The position numbers were made by a program, and so were the translations under genes. The notes beneath the pieces were generated by a model. The model was not told the origin of the DNA, ran no database searches, and saw nothing but the letters and a program-made list of their open reading frames with translations. From DATIJJ01 sp964612855 (GTDB lineage Bacteria > Pseudomonadota > Gammaproteobacteria > DSM-16500), in assembly GCA_964612855.1 (NCBI GenBank), contig CAZTDR010000003.1, positions 4,797 through 68,796 of the forward strand: a DNA stretch of 64,000 nucleotides, read 5' to 3'. This document shows positions 8,764 to 17,351 of the stretch, one piece after another (position 1 is the first letter of the stretch; each line of letters starts with the position of its first letter).

Positions 8764-9447
8764 TTAGCTAAAATTATACGTCACAGAAATAATATGCCCC
8801 ATCTCATTTTGTGACTGTGTGGGTGTGTGTGTTTGATACTGATTGATATAACCTATTTCCCACCAGGTTGTTTTTGCACTATATAAATTAAACCCTAAAA
8901 ACAGACGATTTTGTCCAATAAAAGTATGCGGCATATAGTTAGGGTGATTTAATTGAAAAAAGATTTCATCGTAAAAAAAAGGCACGGCATTTTTAAAAAG
9001 CCGATGTTCAATTTCGATCGCAAAACGTTCCCTAAAGCGTAATGCCAATTGATGATCATCACTGCGAGTCATTTCTTCTAGACGAGAGCGCAAAATTAAA
9101 TGGTAAGAGGGCGTTTTATTCTGAAAAATAGATTGCTGAAAGAGCCGATTTTCTTCCGAAAAACCCGCATCAGGATTATGTCCTGACCAACGATAGCCTA
9201 ACCAAAAACTATGTTGTGCTGTTGTCAGATAGCCAACCGCTCCTTCCATTAACGTGGTTTGCAAAACAGGTGTTTTGTCAATCAAGCGAAGTTGGGCATA
9301 CAGATAAGAACGCCAAACACTAGCCGGTTTGGGTGGGAGGTTGTAATTCACACCTAGCCATAGCTTAGCATTTTGATCTGTTGCAAAACTGGCGCGCGAT
9401 AATAAAAATATGAATCCAGCAAACGCGCTCAAAAAAATTTTATTCAT
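8764..9447 (-). CDS. DUF2490-like outer-membrane beta-barrel protein
   Basis: 227 residues with an N-terminal signal peptide (MNKIFLSAFAGFIFLLSRASFA). The rest has the alternating pattern of an outer-membrane barrel: WLGVNYNLPPK, FWLGYRWSGHN, ENRLFQQSIF, LALRFRERFAIEIEHRL, NRLFLGFNLY, WWEIGYINQYQ. This arrangement of Asn/Arg-rich strands recalls the DUF2490 family of Gram-negative bacteria, whose function is unknown. The C-terminus ISVTYNFS resembles a terminal barrel strand, but the usual final Phe is followed by Ser. It stands alone, convergent with fadD. The family call is from memory of the pattern, so it is moderate. Confidence 0.7.
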   Translation of the reverse strand: MNKIFLSAFAGFIFLLSRASFATDQNAKLWLGVNYNLPPKPASVWRSYLYAQLRLIDKTPVLQTTLMEGAVGYLTTAQHSFWLGYRWSGHNPDAGFSEENRLFQQSIFQNKTPSYHLILRSRLEEMTRSDDHQLALRFRERFAIEIEHRLFKNAVPFFYDEIFFQLNHPNYMPHTFIGQNRLFLGFNLYSAKTTWWEIGYINQYQTHTPTQSQNEMGHIISVTYNFS

Positions 9448-9482
9448 AGGAAAATTAAATCAAAATAATGATTGTTCCAAAA

Positions 9483-9522
9483 GTAGGAGGGTATGGTTCG
9501 TCTTTCGCATCCTAATCCACCT
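9483..9522. repeat. Degenerate half copy of the family 1 element
   Basis: GTAGGAGGGTATGGTTCGTC ... CTAATCCACC keeps the ends of one half-unit with many changes. It lies between the DUF2490 gene and rlmL, whose starts diverge from this gap. Confidence 0.5.
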
Positions 9523-9596
9523 TGAGCAGACATACAATATTGCCTGCCTATAAAATCACGCGTATTATCCGTTTACTTTTTATGTGAGATTATCCA

Positions 9597-11165
9597 TTGA
9601 ATTTTTTTGCGACCACTCCCAAAGGATTGGAATTATTACTTGTCGAAGAATTACGCCAATTAGGGGCTGTGAATCCCGCTGAAAAATTAGCCGGTGTGGT
9701 TTTTTCCGGGGACTTAGCCTTGGCTTATAAAGCCTGCCTTTGGTCACGTTTTGCCAATCGAATTTTATTAAAACTGACCGAAGTGCCGGCCAGCATACCC
9801 GAAGAATTATATGCAAATGTGCAAACCATTGCTTGGGATGAGCATTTGGATCCCAATGGTACGTTAAGTGTGAATTTTGTGACGTCTCACTCCGCCATTA
9901 CGCATTCCTTGTTTGGTGCGCAAAAAGTAAAAGATGCCATAGTCGATCAATTTCGTGAAAAATATAACGTTCGTCCCAGTGTCGACAAAGAAAATCCCGA
10001 TATTGCTATTCATGTCTATTTAAATCGCGATAGAGCAACCCTCAGTCTTGATTTATCCGGCGAAAGTTTGCATAAACGCGGTTATCGATTAGAGCGAGGC
10101 GCCGCGCCATTAAAAGAAAATTTAGCGGCTGCTATTTTAACGCGTGCAGGCTGGCCAATGATTGCAAAACAAGGTGGCACGCTCATTGACCCGATGTGTG
10201 GTTCAGGCACGTTACTGATTGAAGCGGCATGGATGGCAGGTGATATTGCGCCCGGTTTATACCGTGATTATTTCGGTTTTTTAGGTTGGAAAAAACATAA
10301 TAAAGCCGAATGGGAAAAAATAATGGCTGAAGCAATGCAGCGCAAAAATATTGCAAAAATTCCAACCATAGTCGGTTACGACCAAGATCCTCATACGATA
10401 AAGATCGCCTTTGCCAATATCGAGCGCGCGGGATTGTTAGGAAAAGTTCATGTTGAAAAACAAGAACTATCATCATGCTTACCTAAGAATCCCAGCGGAT
10501 TATTGGTGGTTAACCCACCTTATGGCGAACGGTTAGGCGAAGTAGACGAATTAAAAGTGCTATATCAACAACTCGGTATGAAATTAAAAAAAGAGTTTGT
10601 CGGTTGGCAGGCTGCGGTTTTTACGGGCAATCCTCTGCTCGGCAAAAATATGGGCCTTCGAGCTCGAAAACATTATGCTTTGTTTAATGGTCTCATCCCT
10701 TGTCAGTTATTACTATTTGATGTGCAGCCGGAAAAATTTGTTGATCGCAGTCCATCTGCTGATAATGAGCGCCGAATTCGCGAGGCAGGGCGATCGTTAA
10801 CCGAAGAACATCGCGCAGCCGTGCAAAGTTTTAGTAATCGACTTACCAAAAAAATGAAGCATCTTTCCCGTTGGGCTAAACGCGAAAATATTACCTGTTA
10901 TCGGCTTTATGATGCGGATTTACCGGAATATGCTGTTTCGATTGATATATACGATCAGTTTGTATTAGTCCAAGAATACCAAGCGCCCAGAAGTATAGCT
11001 CCGCAAAAAGCAGAGCAGCGGTTAAATAGCGTATTAGCGGTATTACCCGACATTCTTCACCTGCCACCGAGTCATTTCTTTTTTCAAAAGTATATGGAAG
11101 ATAGCGAGACCTTACCTGAAGGTTTTCCGTCTGTTTCGCAGTCTTTGCATTTCCCTAAAGGGTAG
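9597..11165 (+). CDS. rlmL: 23S rRNA (guanine-N2)-methyltransferase RlmL, lacking the RlmK methyltransferase domain
   Basis: Predicted to methylate N2 of 23S rRNA G2445. The TTG start at 9597 is the first possible start after an in-frame TGA at 9585, and MNFFATTPKGLELLLVEEL matches the E. coli N-terminus. A THUMP domain is at about residues 45-155; the methyltransferase has DPMCGSGTLLIEAAWMA and the catalytic NPPYGERLG. In E. coli this is a 702-residue fusion of RlmL with RlmK, which makes m7G2069. Here only the start of the RlmK part (RLTKKMKHLSRWAKRENITCYRLYDADLPEY) remains; the protein ends at 522 after a non-matching tail, and no RlmK sequence is seen downstream in any frame I read. This looks like a deletion rather than a frameshift. 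Confidence 0.9.
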   Translation: MNFFATTPKGLELLLVEELRQLGAVNPAEKLAGVVFSGDLALAYKACLWSRFANRILLKLTEVPASIPEELYANVQTIAWDEHLDPNGTLSVNFVTSHSAITHSLFGAQKVKDAIVDQFREKYNVRPSVDKENPDIAIHVYLNRDRATLSLDLSGESLHKRGYRLERGAAPLKENLAAAILTRAGWPMIAKQGGTLIDPMCGSGTLLIEAAWMAGDIAPGLYRDYFGFLGWKKHNKAEWEKIMAEAMQRKNIAKIPTIVGYDQDPHTIKIAFANIERAGLLGKVHVEKQELSSCLPKNPSGLLVVNPPYGERLGEVDELKVLYQQLGMKLKKEFVGWQAAVFTGNPLLGKNMGLRARKHYALFNGLIPCQLLLFDVQPEKFVDRSPSADNERRIREAGRSLTEEHRAAVQSFSNRLTKKMKHLSRWAKRENITCYRLYDADLPEYAVSIDIYDQFVLVQEYQAPRSIAPQKAEQRLNSVLAVLPDILHLPPSHFFFQKYMEDSETLPEGFPSVSQSLHFPKG

Positions 11166-11363
11166 GGCAAGGCAGAAGCATATCCACGATAAATCGGGCA
11201 ATCATCTGCCTGCTACCCTTAATTTGGGACTTGGTAAATCCGATGAGAATTTGTAGGCGCTACTTGCTTAGTGCTAACAGATTGTTTTGGTGTCCATATA
11301 GTTTTCACAATGGCGTAGGACTTCCTGTAAACTCTGCAGATTCTGGCGTGGCTTGCGACTCCG

Positions 11364-11505
11364 TACTACAGCGTTCATTTAATTTTGGCTCGTCTAATTA
11401 ACTCCTCGCTCCGAACGCGCCATCCATGGCACTAAGGATTGCATCCTGCAATCCAGTCGCTCGTCTGTTAATTAGACGAGCCAAAATTAAATGAACGCTG
11501 TAGTA
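11364..11505. repeat. 142-bp element with 39-bp perfect terminal inverted repeats
   Basis: The left arm (11364-11402, beginning TACTACAGCGTTCATTTAAT) and right arm (11467-11505) are exact reverse complements. The 64-bp centre carries no gene. It resembles a miniature inverted-repeat element or a very strong stem-loop. No second copy was seen in the window. Confidence 0.8.
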
Positions 11506-11524
11506 CACGACAAAAACGCTTTTT

Positions 11525-11600
11525 TGTAGGGGCGGACCCATGTGTCCGCCCTGACTTTACAGGGAAAGCCGCTGGGCGGACACGCGGGTTCACCCCTACA
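11525..11600. repeat. TGTAGGGG-family hairpin element (family 2)
   Basis: 76 bp beginning TGTAGGGGCGGACCCATGTG and ending CACCCCTACA; the arms pair imperfectly. The copy at 20262-20337 has the same length, and the similarity continues about 45 bp past the right end (ATTCCGGTAAATTTATAAAG). Confidence 0.8.
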
Positions 11601-11774
11601 ATTCCGGTAAATTTATAAAGAATTAATTTTTTGTCCCCTACAGAGGGCTTGCGACTTTGCGGGGGACAAAATTTTTTTGCAAAGCCCAGGGCATGGCACG
11701 CCATGCCCTTGCGACATCGCTAGAATTTTTGTCTCCTGAGTCTCCTCACAGGAAGCCCTCAGCAGCCCCTAGGA

Positions 11775-11803
11775 TTGTATGGTCATATTGCACCTTCTAT
11801 GCT
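11775..11803 (+). promoter_or_regulatory. Candidate gyrA promoter
   Basis: TTGTAT (11775-11780) and TATGCT (11798-11803) are separated by 17 bp, an acceptable sigma-70 arrangement about 40 bases before the gyrA start. Neither hexamer is a perfect consensus. Confidence 0.4.
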
Positions 11804-11842
11804 ATCATTTTGCCTGTTTTTTACCTCTAGAATTGAGGCCTT

Positions 11843-14398
11843 ATGGATACTCCAATTGCGAAAGAAATACAGAAAGTCAGCCTGGAAGATGAGTTAAAAC
11901 AATCCTATCTTGATTATGCCATGAGCGTTATTGTTGGGCGTGCTTTGCCTGATGTGCGGGATGGCCTAAAACCGGTTCATCGCCGCGTGTTATTTGCAAT
12001 GCATGAATTAGGCAATGACTGGAATAAACCACATAAAAAATCGGCGCGAGTCGTGGGTGATGTGATCGGTAAATACCATCCGCATGGTGATACGGCTGTT
12101 TATGATACGGTGGTTCGCATGGCACAGCCATTTTCCATGCGTTACATGCTGGTGGATGGTCAAGGTAACTTCGGTTCTATCGACGGTGATGAAGCAGCCG
12201 CGATGCGTTACACGGAAGTGCGCATGTCACGTTTTGCTCATGCATTATTGGCAGATTTGGAAAAACAAACGGTTGATTTTGTACCCAACTATGATGAGTC
12301 GGAAATGTCTCCGACGGTGCTTCCGACCCAAATTCCTAATTTATTGGTCAATGGCTCTTCGGGTATTGCGGTGGGCATGGCGACGAATATCCCTCCCCAT
12401 AATTTAACCGAAGTGATTAATGCTTGTATTGCCTTGATTGCCAATCCTGATATTACCATTGAAGAAATCATGCACCATATTCCAGGCCCTGATTTTCCCA
12501 CCGCCGGTATTATTCACGGCCGTGCTGGTATTTTGGAAGCGTATCGAACAGGCCGCGGCCGTTTGTCAGTGCGCGGACGCACGAATATTGAAGTGGATGA
12601 AAAGTCCGGAAAAGAAAGAATTATTATCACTGAACTGCCTTATCAAGTGAATAAAGCGCGTTTAGTCGAACGTATTGCAGAGCTTGTCAAAGAAAAAAAA
12701 TTAGAAGGCATTACGGCTTTACGTGATGAATCCGATAAGCAAGGCATGCGCGTTGTTGTTGAGTTAAGACGGGGTGAAAATTCCGAAGTTGTTTTAAATA
12801 ATTTATATGTTTATACGCAATTACAAAACGTATTTGGTATTAATACCGTGGCTTTGGTCGATGGACAGCCACGTATTTTAAACATCAAACAAGTTCTCGA
12901 AGCCTTTATTAAACACCGTCGTGAAGTGGTGACTCGCCGCACGATTTTTGATTTACGCAAAGCCCGAGAGCGCGCGCATATTTTAGAAGGCCTTGCTGTT
13001 GCCCTGGCAAATATTGATGAAATGATCACGTTGATCAAGAAAGCAAAAGATGCTGCCGAAGCAAAAATACAATTGCTAAGCCGCACTTGGCAATCAGCTG
13101 CCTTAATTACGATATTAAGCCGTGTGGATGAGATGAGTGAATATGGCTTAGCTGCCGATGGATATCATCTCTCTCCTGAGCAAGCACAATCCATTTTAGA
13201 AATGCGTTTGCATCGTTTAACTGGGTTAGAGCAAGATAAAATTTTAAATGAGCACAAAGAATTACAAATCCTCATTTCGGATTTAAATGAAATTTTGGCC
13301 AATCCACAGCGATTAATGCAAGTCATCCACGATGAATTACTCTTGATCAAAGATCAATTTGGTGATGAGCGCCGCACAGAAATTATCGAAAGCAGCGGTG
13401 ATTTTTGTTTAGAAGATTTATTACCAGAAGAAGATGTCGTCGTCACATTATCGCATGAGGGTTATGCAAAATCTCAGCCTGTTACACTCTACCAAGCCCA
13501 GCATCGTGGCGGCAAAGGTAAATCGGCAACAGCAGTGAAAGAAGAAGATTTTATCGAACGTGTACTGGTCGCTAATTCTCACGATACTATTTTGTGCTTC
13601 TCGAGTGAAGGCAAAGTATATTGGATGAAAGTATATCAATTACCGCAAGCCAGCCGAAATTCGCGTGGCAAGCCGATTGTCAATTTATTGCCGTTGGCTC
13701 AGGGCGAAAAAATTAGCGCTATTTTGCCGCTACGTGAATATCAAGAAAATCAATATGTGTTCATGGCAACCTCTCAAGGAACGGTCAAGAAAGTGGCCTT
13801 AACTGAATTTTCACGGCCCCGCAGTAACGGCATTATCGCTATCGAACTAAACGAAAATGATAAATTAATTGGTGTCGATCTGACGAATGGCACGCAAGAA
13901 GTGATGTTATTTACCAATGCAGGTAAAGTCATTCGCTTTGCTGAAGAAGATGTGCGTGCGATGGGTAGAACGGCGCGCGGAGTGCGCGGTGTTAAATTGC
14001 AACAAAATCAAAAAGTAATCTCGCTCGTTGTCGTCCATCCAGAAGGGGATATCTTGACCGCAACTGAAAATGGTTATGGTAAACGTACGTCGATAGAGGA
14101 ATATCGTTCGACGGGTCGCGGTGGTCAGGGTGTGATTTCCATTCAAGTGAGTGAACGAAATGGTCAAGTCATTGGTGCAATTCAAGTCCATTCTTCCGAT
14201 GTTATGTTGATTAGCAATAAGGGCACGCTAGTTCGTGTGCCGGTGGCGGAAATTTCTCTGGTAGGGCGCAATACGCAAGGTGTTCGCTTAATTCAACTAA
14301 CGAACGATGAATTGCTCGTTGGATTAGAACCGGTTGCGACACTGCAAGAAATAGATACCAGCAGTAATCCCGCCAGCCCACAGGAAGAATCTGAATGA
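11843..14398 (+). CDS. gyrA: DNA gyrase subunit A
   Basis: Breakage-reunion subunit of gyrase, which introduces negative supercoils. 851 residues. The catalytic Tyr is Y123 in AAAMRYTEVRM. The quinolone-determining region reads HGDTAVYDTVVRM with T84 and D88; Thr at the position of E. coli Ser83 is the normal residue in several species, so resistance cannot be inferred. The C-terminal beta-pinwheel contains the GyrA box as QHRGGKG instead of the usual QRRGGKG. The tail is acidic (SNPASPQEESE). Its stop overlaps the cmk start by 4 bp (ATGA), which implies translational coupling. In many relatives serC and aroA lie between gyrA and cmk; here they do not. Confidence 0.97.
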   Translation: MDTPIAKEIQKVSLEDELKQSYLDYAMSVIVGRALPDVRDGLKPVHRRVLFAMHELGNDWNKPHKKSARVVGDVIGKYHPHGDTAVYDTVVRMAQPFSMRYMLVDGQGNFGSIDGDEAAAMRYTEVRMSRFAHALLADLEKQTVDFVPNYDESEMSPTVLPTQIPNLLVNGSSGIAVGMATNIPPHNLTEVINACIALIANPDITIEEIMHHIPGPDFPTAGIIHGRAGILEAYRTGRGRLSVRGRTNIEVDEKSGKERIIITELPYQVNKARLVERIAELVKEKKLEGITALRDESDKQGMRVVVELRRGENSEVVLNNLYVYTQLQNVFGINTVALVDGQPRILNIKQVLEAFIKHRREVVTRRTIFDLRKARERAHILEGLAVALANIDEMITLIKKAKDAAEAKIQLLSRTWQSAALITILSRVDEMSEYGLAADGYHLSPEQAQSILEMRLHRLTGLEQDKILNEHKELQILISDLNEILANPQRLMQVIHDELLLIKDQFGDERRTEIIESSGDFCLEDLLPEEDVVVTLSHEGYAKSQPVTLYQAQHRGGKGKSATAVKEEDFIERVLVANSHDTILCFSSEGKVYWMKVYQLPQASRNSRGKPIVNLLPLAQGEKISAILPLREYQENQYVFMATSQGTVKKVALTEFSRPRSNGIIAIELNENDKLIGVDLTNGTQEVMLFTNAGKVIRFAEEDVRAMGRTARGVRGVKLQQNQKVISLVVVHPEGDILTATENGYGKRTSIEEYRSTGRGGQGVISIQVSERNGQVIGAIQVHSSDVMLISNKGTLVRVPVAEISLVGRNTQGVRLIQLTNDELLVGLEPVATLQEIDTSSNPASPQEESE

Positions 14399-15084
14399 TG
14401 CAGAAACAACCCGTCATCACGATTGATGGCGCAAGTGGTACTGGAAAAGGCGTTGTGACTCACTTAGTGGCCAAGCAATTAGGATGGCGATTGCTCGATA
14501 GCGGTGCTTTGTATCGTGTACTGGCGTTGGCAGCACAAAAACATGGCGTTGCTTTAGATAATGAACCGGCCGTGACAGTCTTGGCCGAGCATTTAGACGT
14601 TCAGTTTATTGCGACAGAAATTGGCGCTCCACCGCGTATTTTATTAGAAGGGCAGGACGTTACTGAAACCATCCGTACGGAAAAAATGGGTAATGCGGCT
14701 TCTAAAATCGGTGTCTTACCGACTGTTAGAACTGCTTTATTAAGTCGCCAACGGGCTTTCCGCGAAGAGCCCGGTTTAGCGACTGATGGTCGTGATATGG
14801 GAACCATCGTTTTTCCCGATGCCGATATTAAAATTTTCCTCTTAGCTAGCCCCGAAGAGCGCGCCCGCCGCCGTTATAATCAGTTGAAGGAAAAGGGCAT
14901 TAATGTTACCCTAGGCGACCTCGTTCTGGAGCTCCGCGAGCGCGATAAACGCGATCAAGAGCGAGCTGTTGCTCCATTAAGACCTGCTGCTGATGCGGTT
15001 TGCATTGATACAGACCAGTTGACGATTGAACAAGTCGTTGAGCGTGTCATGGCCGAGGTCAAAAAAGTTTTTCCTGCGTTGTAA
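14395..15084 (+). CDS. cmk: Cytidylate kinase
   Basis: Phosphorylates CMP and dCMP to the diphosphates. 229 residues, the usual length. The P-loop is IDGASGTGKGVVTH near residues 10-23, followed by LLDSGALYRVLALAA, the NMP-binding GRDMGTIVFPDADIKIFL and the lid segment SPEERARRRYNQL. The ATG at 14395 overlaps the gyrA stop; a second ATG at 14398 is possible but shorter by one codon. cmk followed by rpsA is a very common order in gammaproteobacteria. Confidence 0.95.
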   Translation: MMQKQPVITIDGASGTGKGVVTHLVAKQLGWRLLDSGALYRVLALAAQKHGVALDNEPAVTVLAEHLDVQFIATEIGAPPRILLEGQDVTETIRTEKMGNAASKIGVLPTVRTALLSRQRAFREEPGLATDGRDMGTIVFPDADIKIFLLASPEERARRRYNQLKEKGINVTLGDLVLELRERDKRDQERAVAPLRPAADAVCIDTDQLTIEQVVERVMAEVKKVFPAL

Positions 15085-15218
15085 AGCGTAGTGGAATAGG
15101 TACGGTAATTATTTATTGTTGGACAGGCTGCGCTTTTCCACCACCCCATTAATAATTATCGTTTTTTTAACTAACAAGTTGTTTATTAAAGATCTTCCAA
15201 GATCTAGGAACCTAAAGT

Positions 15219-16922
15219 ATGTCCGAAAGTTTTGCGCAATTATTTGAAGAAAGCCTGAAAGAAACTCCCATGGTCCCCGGTGCGGTTATTAGCGGAACAG
15301 TCGTCCGTGTAAGCTCTGATTATGTTGTTGTCAGCGCTGGACTCAAGTCTGAATCCATTATTCCTATCGAACAATTTTCCGATGAACGCGGAAAAGTTGA
15401 AGTCAAGGTCGGTGACAAGGTGCGAGTTGCATTGGAAACCGTTGAAGATGGATTTGGTACAACCCGTTTATCTCGCGAACGCGCAAAACGTTTGGAAGCC
15501 TGGATCGATTTAGAAAGTGCTTATGAGAAAAAAGAAATTGTCCGCGGCGTGATTCAAGGCCGTGTGAAAGGTGGTTTTACTGTTGAAATTAATAAAATCC
15601 GTGCTTTCTTGCCGGGTTCATTAGTGGATGTCAAACCGGTTCGCGATCCCGATTCGCTGGAAGGTAAGGAGTTTGACTTTAAAGTTATTAAGATTGATGC
15701 AAAACGCAATAACATTGTCGTTTCCAGACGTTCTGCGATGGAAGCTGAAAACAGTGTTGAGCGCGAAGCTTTATTAGAAAAATTACATGAAGGCGATGAA
15801 GTTAAAGGTATCGTCAAAAATCTCACCGATTACGGCGCATTTATTGATTTAGGTGGCATTGATGGCTTATTACATATCACCGATATGTCTTGGAAGCGCA
15901 TCAAACATCCTAACGAAATTTTAGCGATTGGTGATGAAATCAAAGTTAAAATCTTAAAATTTGATCGTGATAATGCACGTGTTTCTTTAGGCTTGAAGCA
16001 ATTAGGCGAAGATCCTTGGGCTGACATTAGCCATCGTTACCCAATCGGTAAACGTTTACGCGGTAACGTAACCAATATTACAGACTACGGCTGCTTTGTT
16101 GAAATTGAAGAAGGCATTGAAGGCTTAGTACACGTTTCTGAAATGGATTGGACTAACAAAAACGTTAACCCTAATAAAGTGGTTCACTTAGGCCAAGAAG
16201 TGGAAGTGGTTGTGTTAGATATTGATGGCGAACGTCGTCGTATTTCACTCGGCTTGAAACAGTGCACACAAAATCCATGGGAAGAATTTGCTACCAGTCA
16301 CCAAAAAGGCGATAAAATTTCCGGTAAAATCAAATCCATTACGGATTTCGGTATTTTCATCGGCTTGGATGGCGGCATTGACGGCTTGATTCACTTGTCG
16401 GATGTGTCTTGGAATGATGCTTCTGCGGAAGAAGCCGTACGCAAATTGCAAAAAGGCGACGAATTGGAAACCATTATTCTGACAATTGATGCAGAACGTG
16501 AGCGCATTTCGTTAGGCTTGAAACAATTAGCGGATGATCCGATTGCAAATTATCTAAATGAAAATGAAAAAGGCAGCGTTGTTTCCGGTAAAGTTCTTGA
16601 AGTGGATGCAAAATCCGCTGTCATTGAATTGGCTCCCGGTGTCAGTGGAACATTGCGTGCTTCTGAAATTTCACAAGATAAAGTGGATGATGCGCGTACT
16701 CGCTTAAATGTCGGCGATATGATTGAAGCTAAAATCACGGGTACAGATCGCAAGACCAATATGATTACGCTATCAATGAAATCTAAAGACGCCCCAGCGA
16801 AGAAAACCCGTGCCGCTGCTGGAACGGGAACGACCGCTGCTAAAAAGAAAGAAAAAGAAGCAGCACCGTTGAAAGCGACTTTAGGCGATTTGCTGAAAGC
16901 GAAGATAGACGGTAAAGAGTAA
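15219..16922 (+). CDS. rpsA: 30S ribosomal protein S1
   Basis: Brings mRNA to the 30S subunit, especially messages with weak ribosome-binding sites or structure. 567 residues with six S1/OB repeats, as in E. coli; repeats 3-6 are recognisable from GxVxxITDxGxFVxxxxGxxGLxHxS-type segments (for example NLTDYGAFIDLGGIDGLLHI and NITDYGCFVEIEEGIEGLVH). The C-terminus is basic and Ala/Lys-rich (KKTRAAAGTGTTAAKKKEKE). AGGAACC precedes the ATG. The 134-bp gap from cmk contains imperfect GTGGAA/TTCCAC repeats but no clear operator. Confidence 0.96.
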   Translation: MSESFAQLFEESLKETPMVPGAVISGTVVRVSSDYVVVSAGLKSESIIPIEQFSDERGKVEVKVGDKVRVALETVEDGFGTTRLSRERAKRLEAWIDLESAYEKKEIVRGVIQGRVKGGFTVEINKIRAFLPGSLVDVKPVRDPDSLEGKEFDFKVIKIDAKRNNIVVSRRSAMEAENSVEREALLEKLHEGDEVKGIVKNLTDYGAFIDLGGIDGLLHITDMSWKRIKHPNEILAIGDEIKVKILKFDRDNARVSLGLKQLGEDPWADISHRYPIGKRLRGNVTNITDYGCFVEIEEGIEGLVHVSEMDWTNKNVNPNKVVHLGQEVEVVVLDIDGERRRISLGLKQCTQNPWEEFATSHQKGDKISGKIKSITDFGIFIGLDGGIDGLIHLSDVSWNDASAEEAVRKLQKGDELETIILTIDAERERISLGLKQLADDPIANYLNENEKGSVVSGKVLEVDAKSAVIELAPGVSGTLRASEISQDKVDDARTRLNVGDMIEAKITGTDRKTNMITLSMKSKDAPAKKTRAAAGTGTTAAKKKEKEAAPLKATLGDLLKAKIDGKE

Positions 16923-16938
16923 TAATATCCACACAGAG

Positions 16939-16959
16939 GGGCACGGCTGTGCTGTGCCC
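16939..16959 (+). terminator. Hairpin after rpsA, possible weak terminator
   Basis: GGGCAC (16939-16944) pairs with GTGCCC (16954-16959). There is no T-run. It may instead be a remnant of the family 2 hairpins, which carry similar GGCACGG sequence. Confidence 0.3.
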
Positions 16960-16990
16960 TGCATGTGAACCACCGCGTCATCCCCGTCGG

Positions 16991-17018
16991 TTACAATTAT
17001 CTTCTTGTTTGTTATAAT
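16991..17018 (+). promoter_or_regulatory. Probable sigma-70 promoter of lapA-lapB
   Basis: TTACAA (16991-16996), a 16-bp spacer and a perfect TATAAT (17013-17018). It lies 42 bp before the lapA start. Confidence 0.6.
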
Positions 17019-17060
17019 CCTGACTAATTGAAAGACTAACGTTTTAGACAGGAGCTTACC

Positions 17061-17351
17061 TTGCGCATTGTCACGTATTTATTATTAGTGGTTATCATCT
17101 TAATAGGCATTACTTTTGCGGTGCTAAATCCGACCCCCGTGACCCTAAATTATTATATTGGGCAAAAAACCTTACCACTTTCCCTCTTATTGGTTTCTTT
17201 TTTTGGTATCGGCTCCGTGGCAGGCTTGCTCGTTGGTGGATGGTTAGTATTGAAAGTTAAAATGAAAAATTACCATCTCAAACAACGACTCAAAGTCGCT
17301 GAAAAGGAAGTCGAAAATTTACGTGCCATCCCATTACAGGATAGACATTAA
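17061..17351 (+). CDS. lapA: Lipopolysaccharide assembly protein A (LapA domain)
   Basis: Small inner-membrane protein which in E. coli works with LapB to control LPS synthesis. 96 residues with two transmembrane segments (about 4-23 and 41-65) and a C-terminal coiled-coil (LKQRLKVAEKEVENLRAI), the LapA/DUF1049 architecture. NPTPVTLNYYIGQ between the helices is typical. The start is TTG at 17061 with AGGAG 6 bases upstream. Its stop codon shares one base with the lapB start (TAATG), implying coupled translation. Confidence 0.92.
   Translation: MRIVTYLLLVVIILIGITFAVLNPTPVTLNYYIGQKTLPLSLLLVSFFGIGSVAGLLVGGWLVLKVKMKNYHLKQRLKVAEKEVENLRAIPLQDRH

Larger units (their letters stand above)
11166..11842. 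other. Repeat-rich gap between rlmL and gyrA
   Basis: 677 bp without a credible gene. It holds the 142-bp inverted-repeat element, the family 2 hairpin at 11525-11600, a GTCCCC/GGGGAC stem near 11634-11666, and GGGCATGGCACGCCATGCCC near 11688-11707. The only open frame here (minus strand, 11468-11704) consists of these repeats. The gyrA promoter is at the right end. Confidence 0.7.

Noticed and set aside
11468..11704. Minus-strand open frame between rlmL and gyrA
   Set aside because: Its translation comes wholly from the inverted repeat and TGTAGGGG hairpin; similar fragments arise at every copy of these repeats.
11920..12110. Thr84 in GyrA as a quinolone-resistance change
   Set aside because: Thr is the native residue at this position in several gammaproteobacteria; the sequence alone cannot show resistance.
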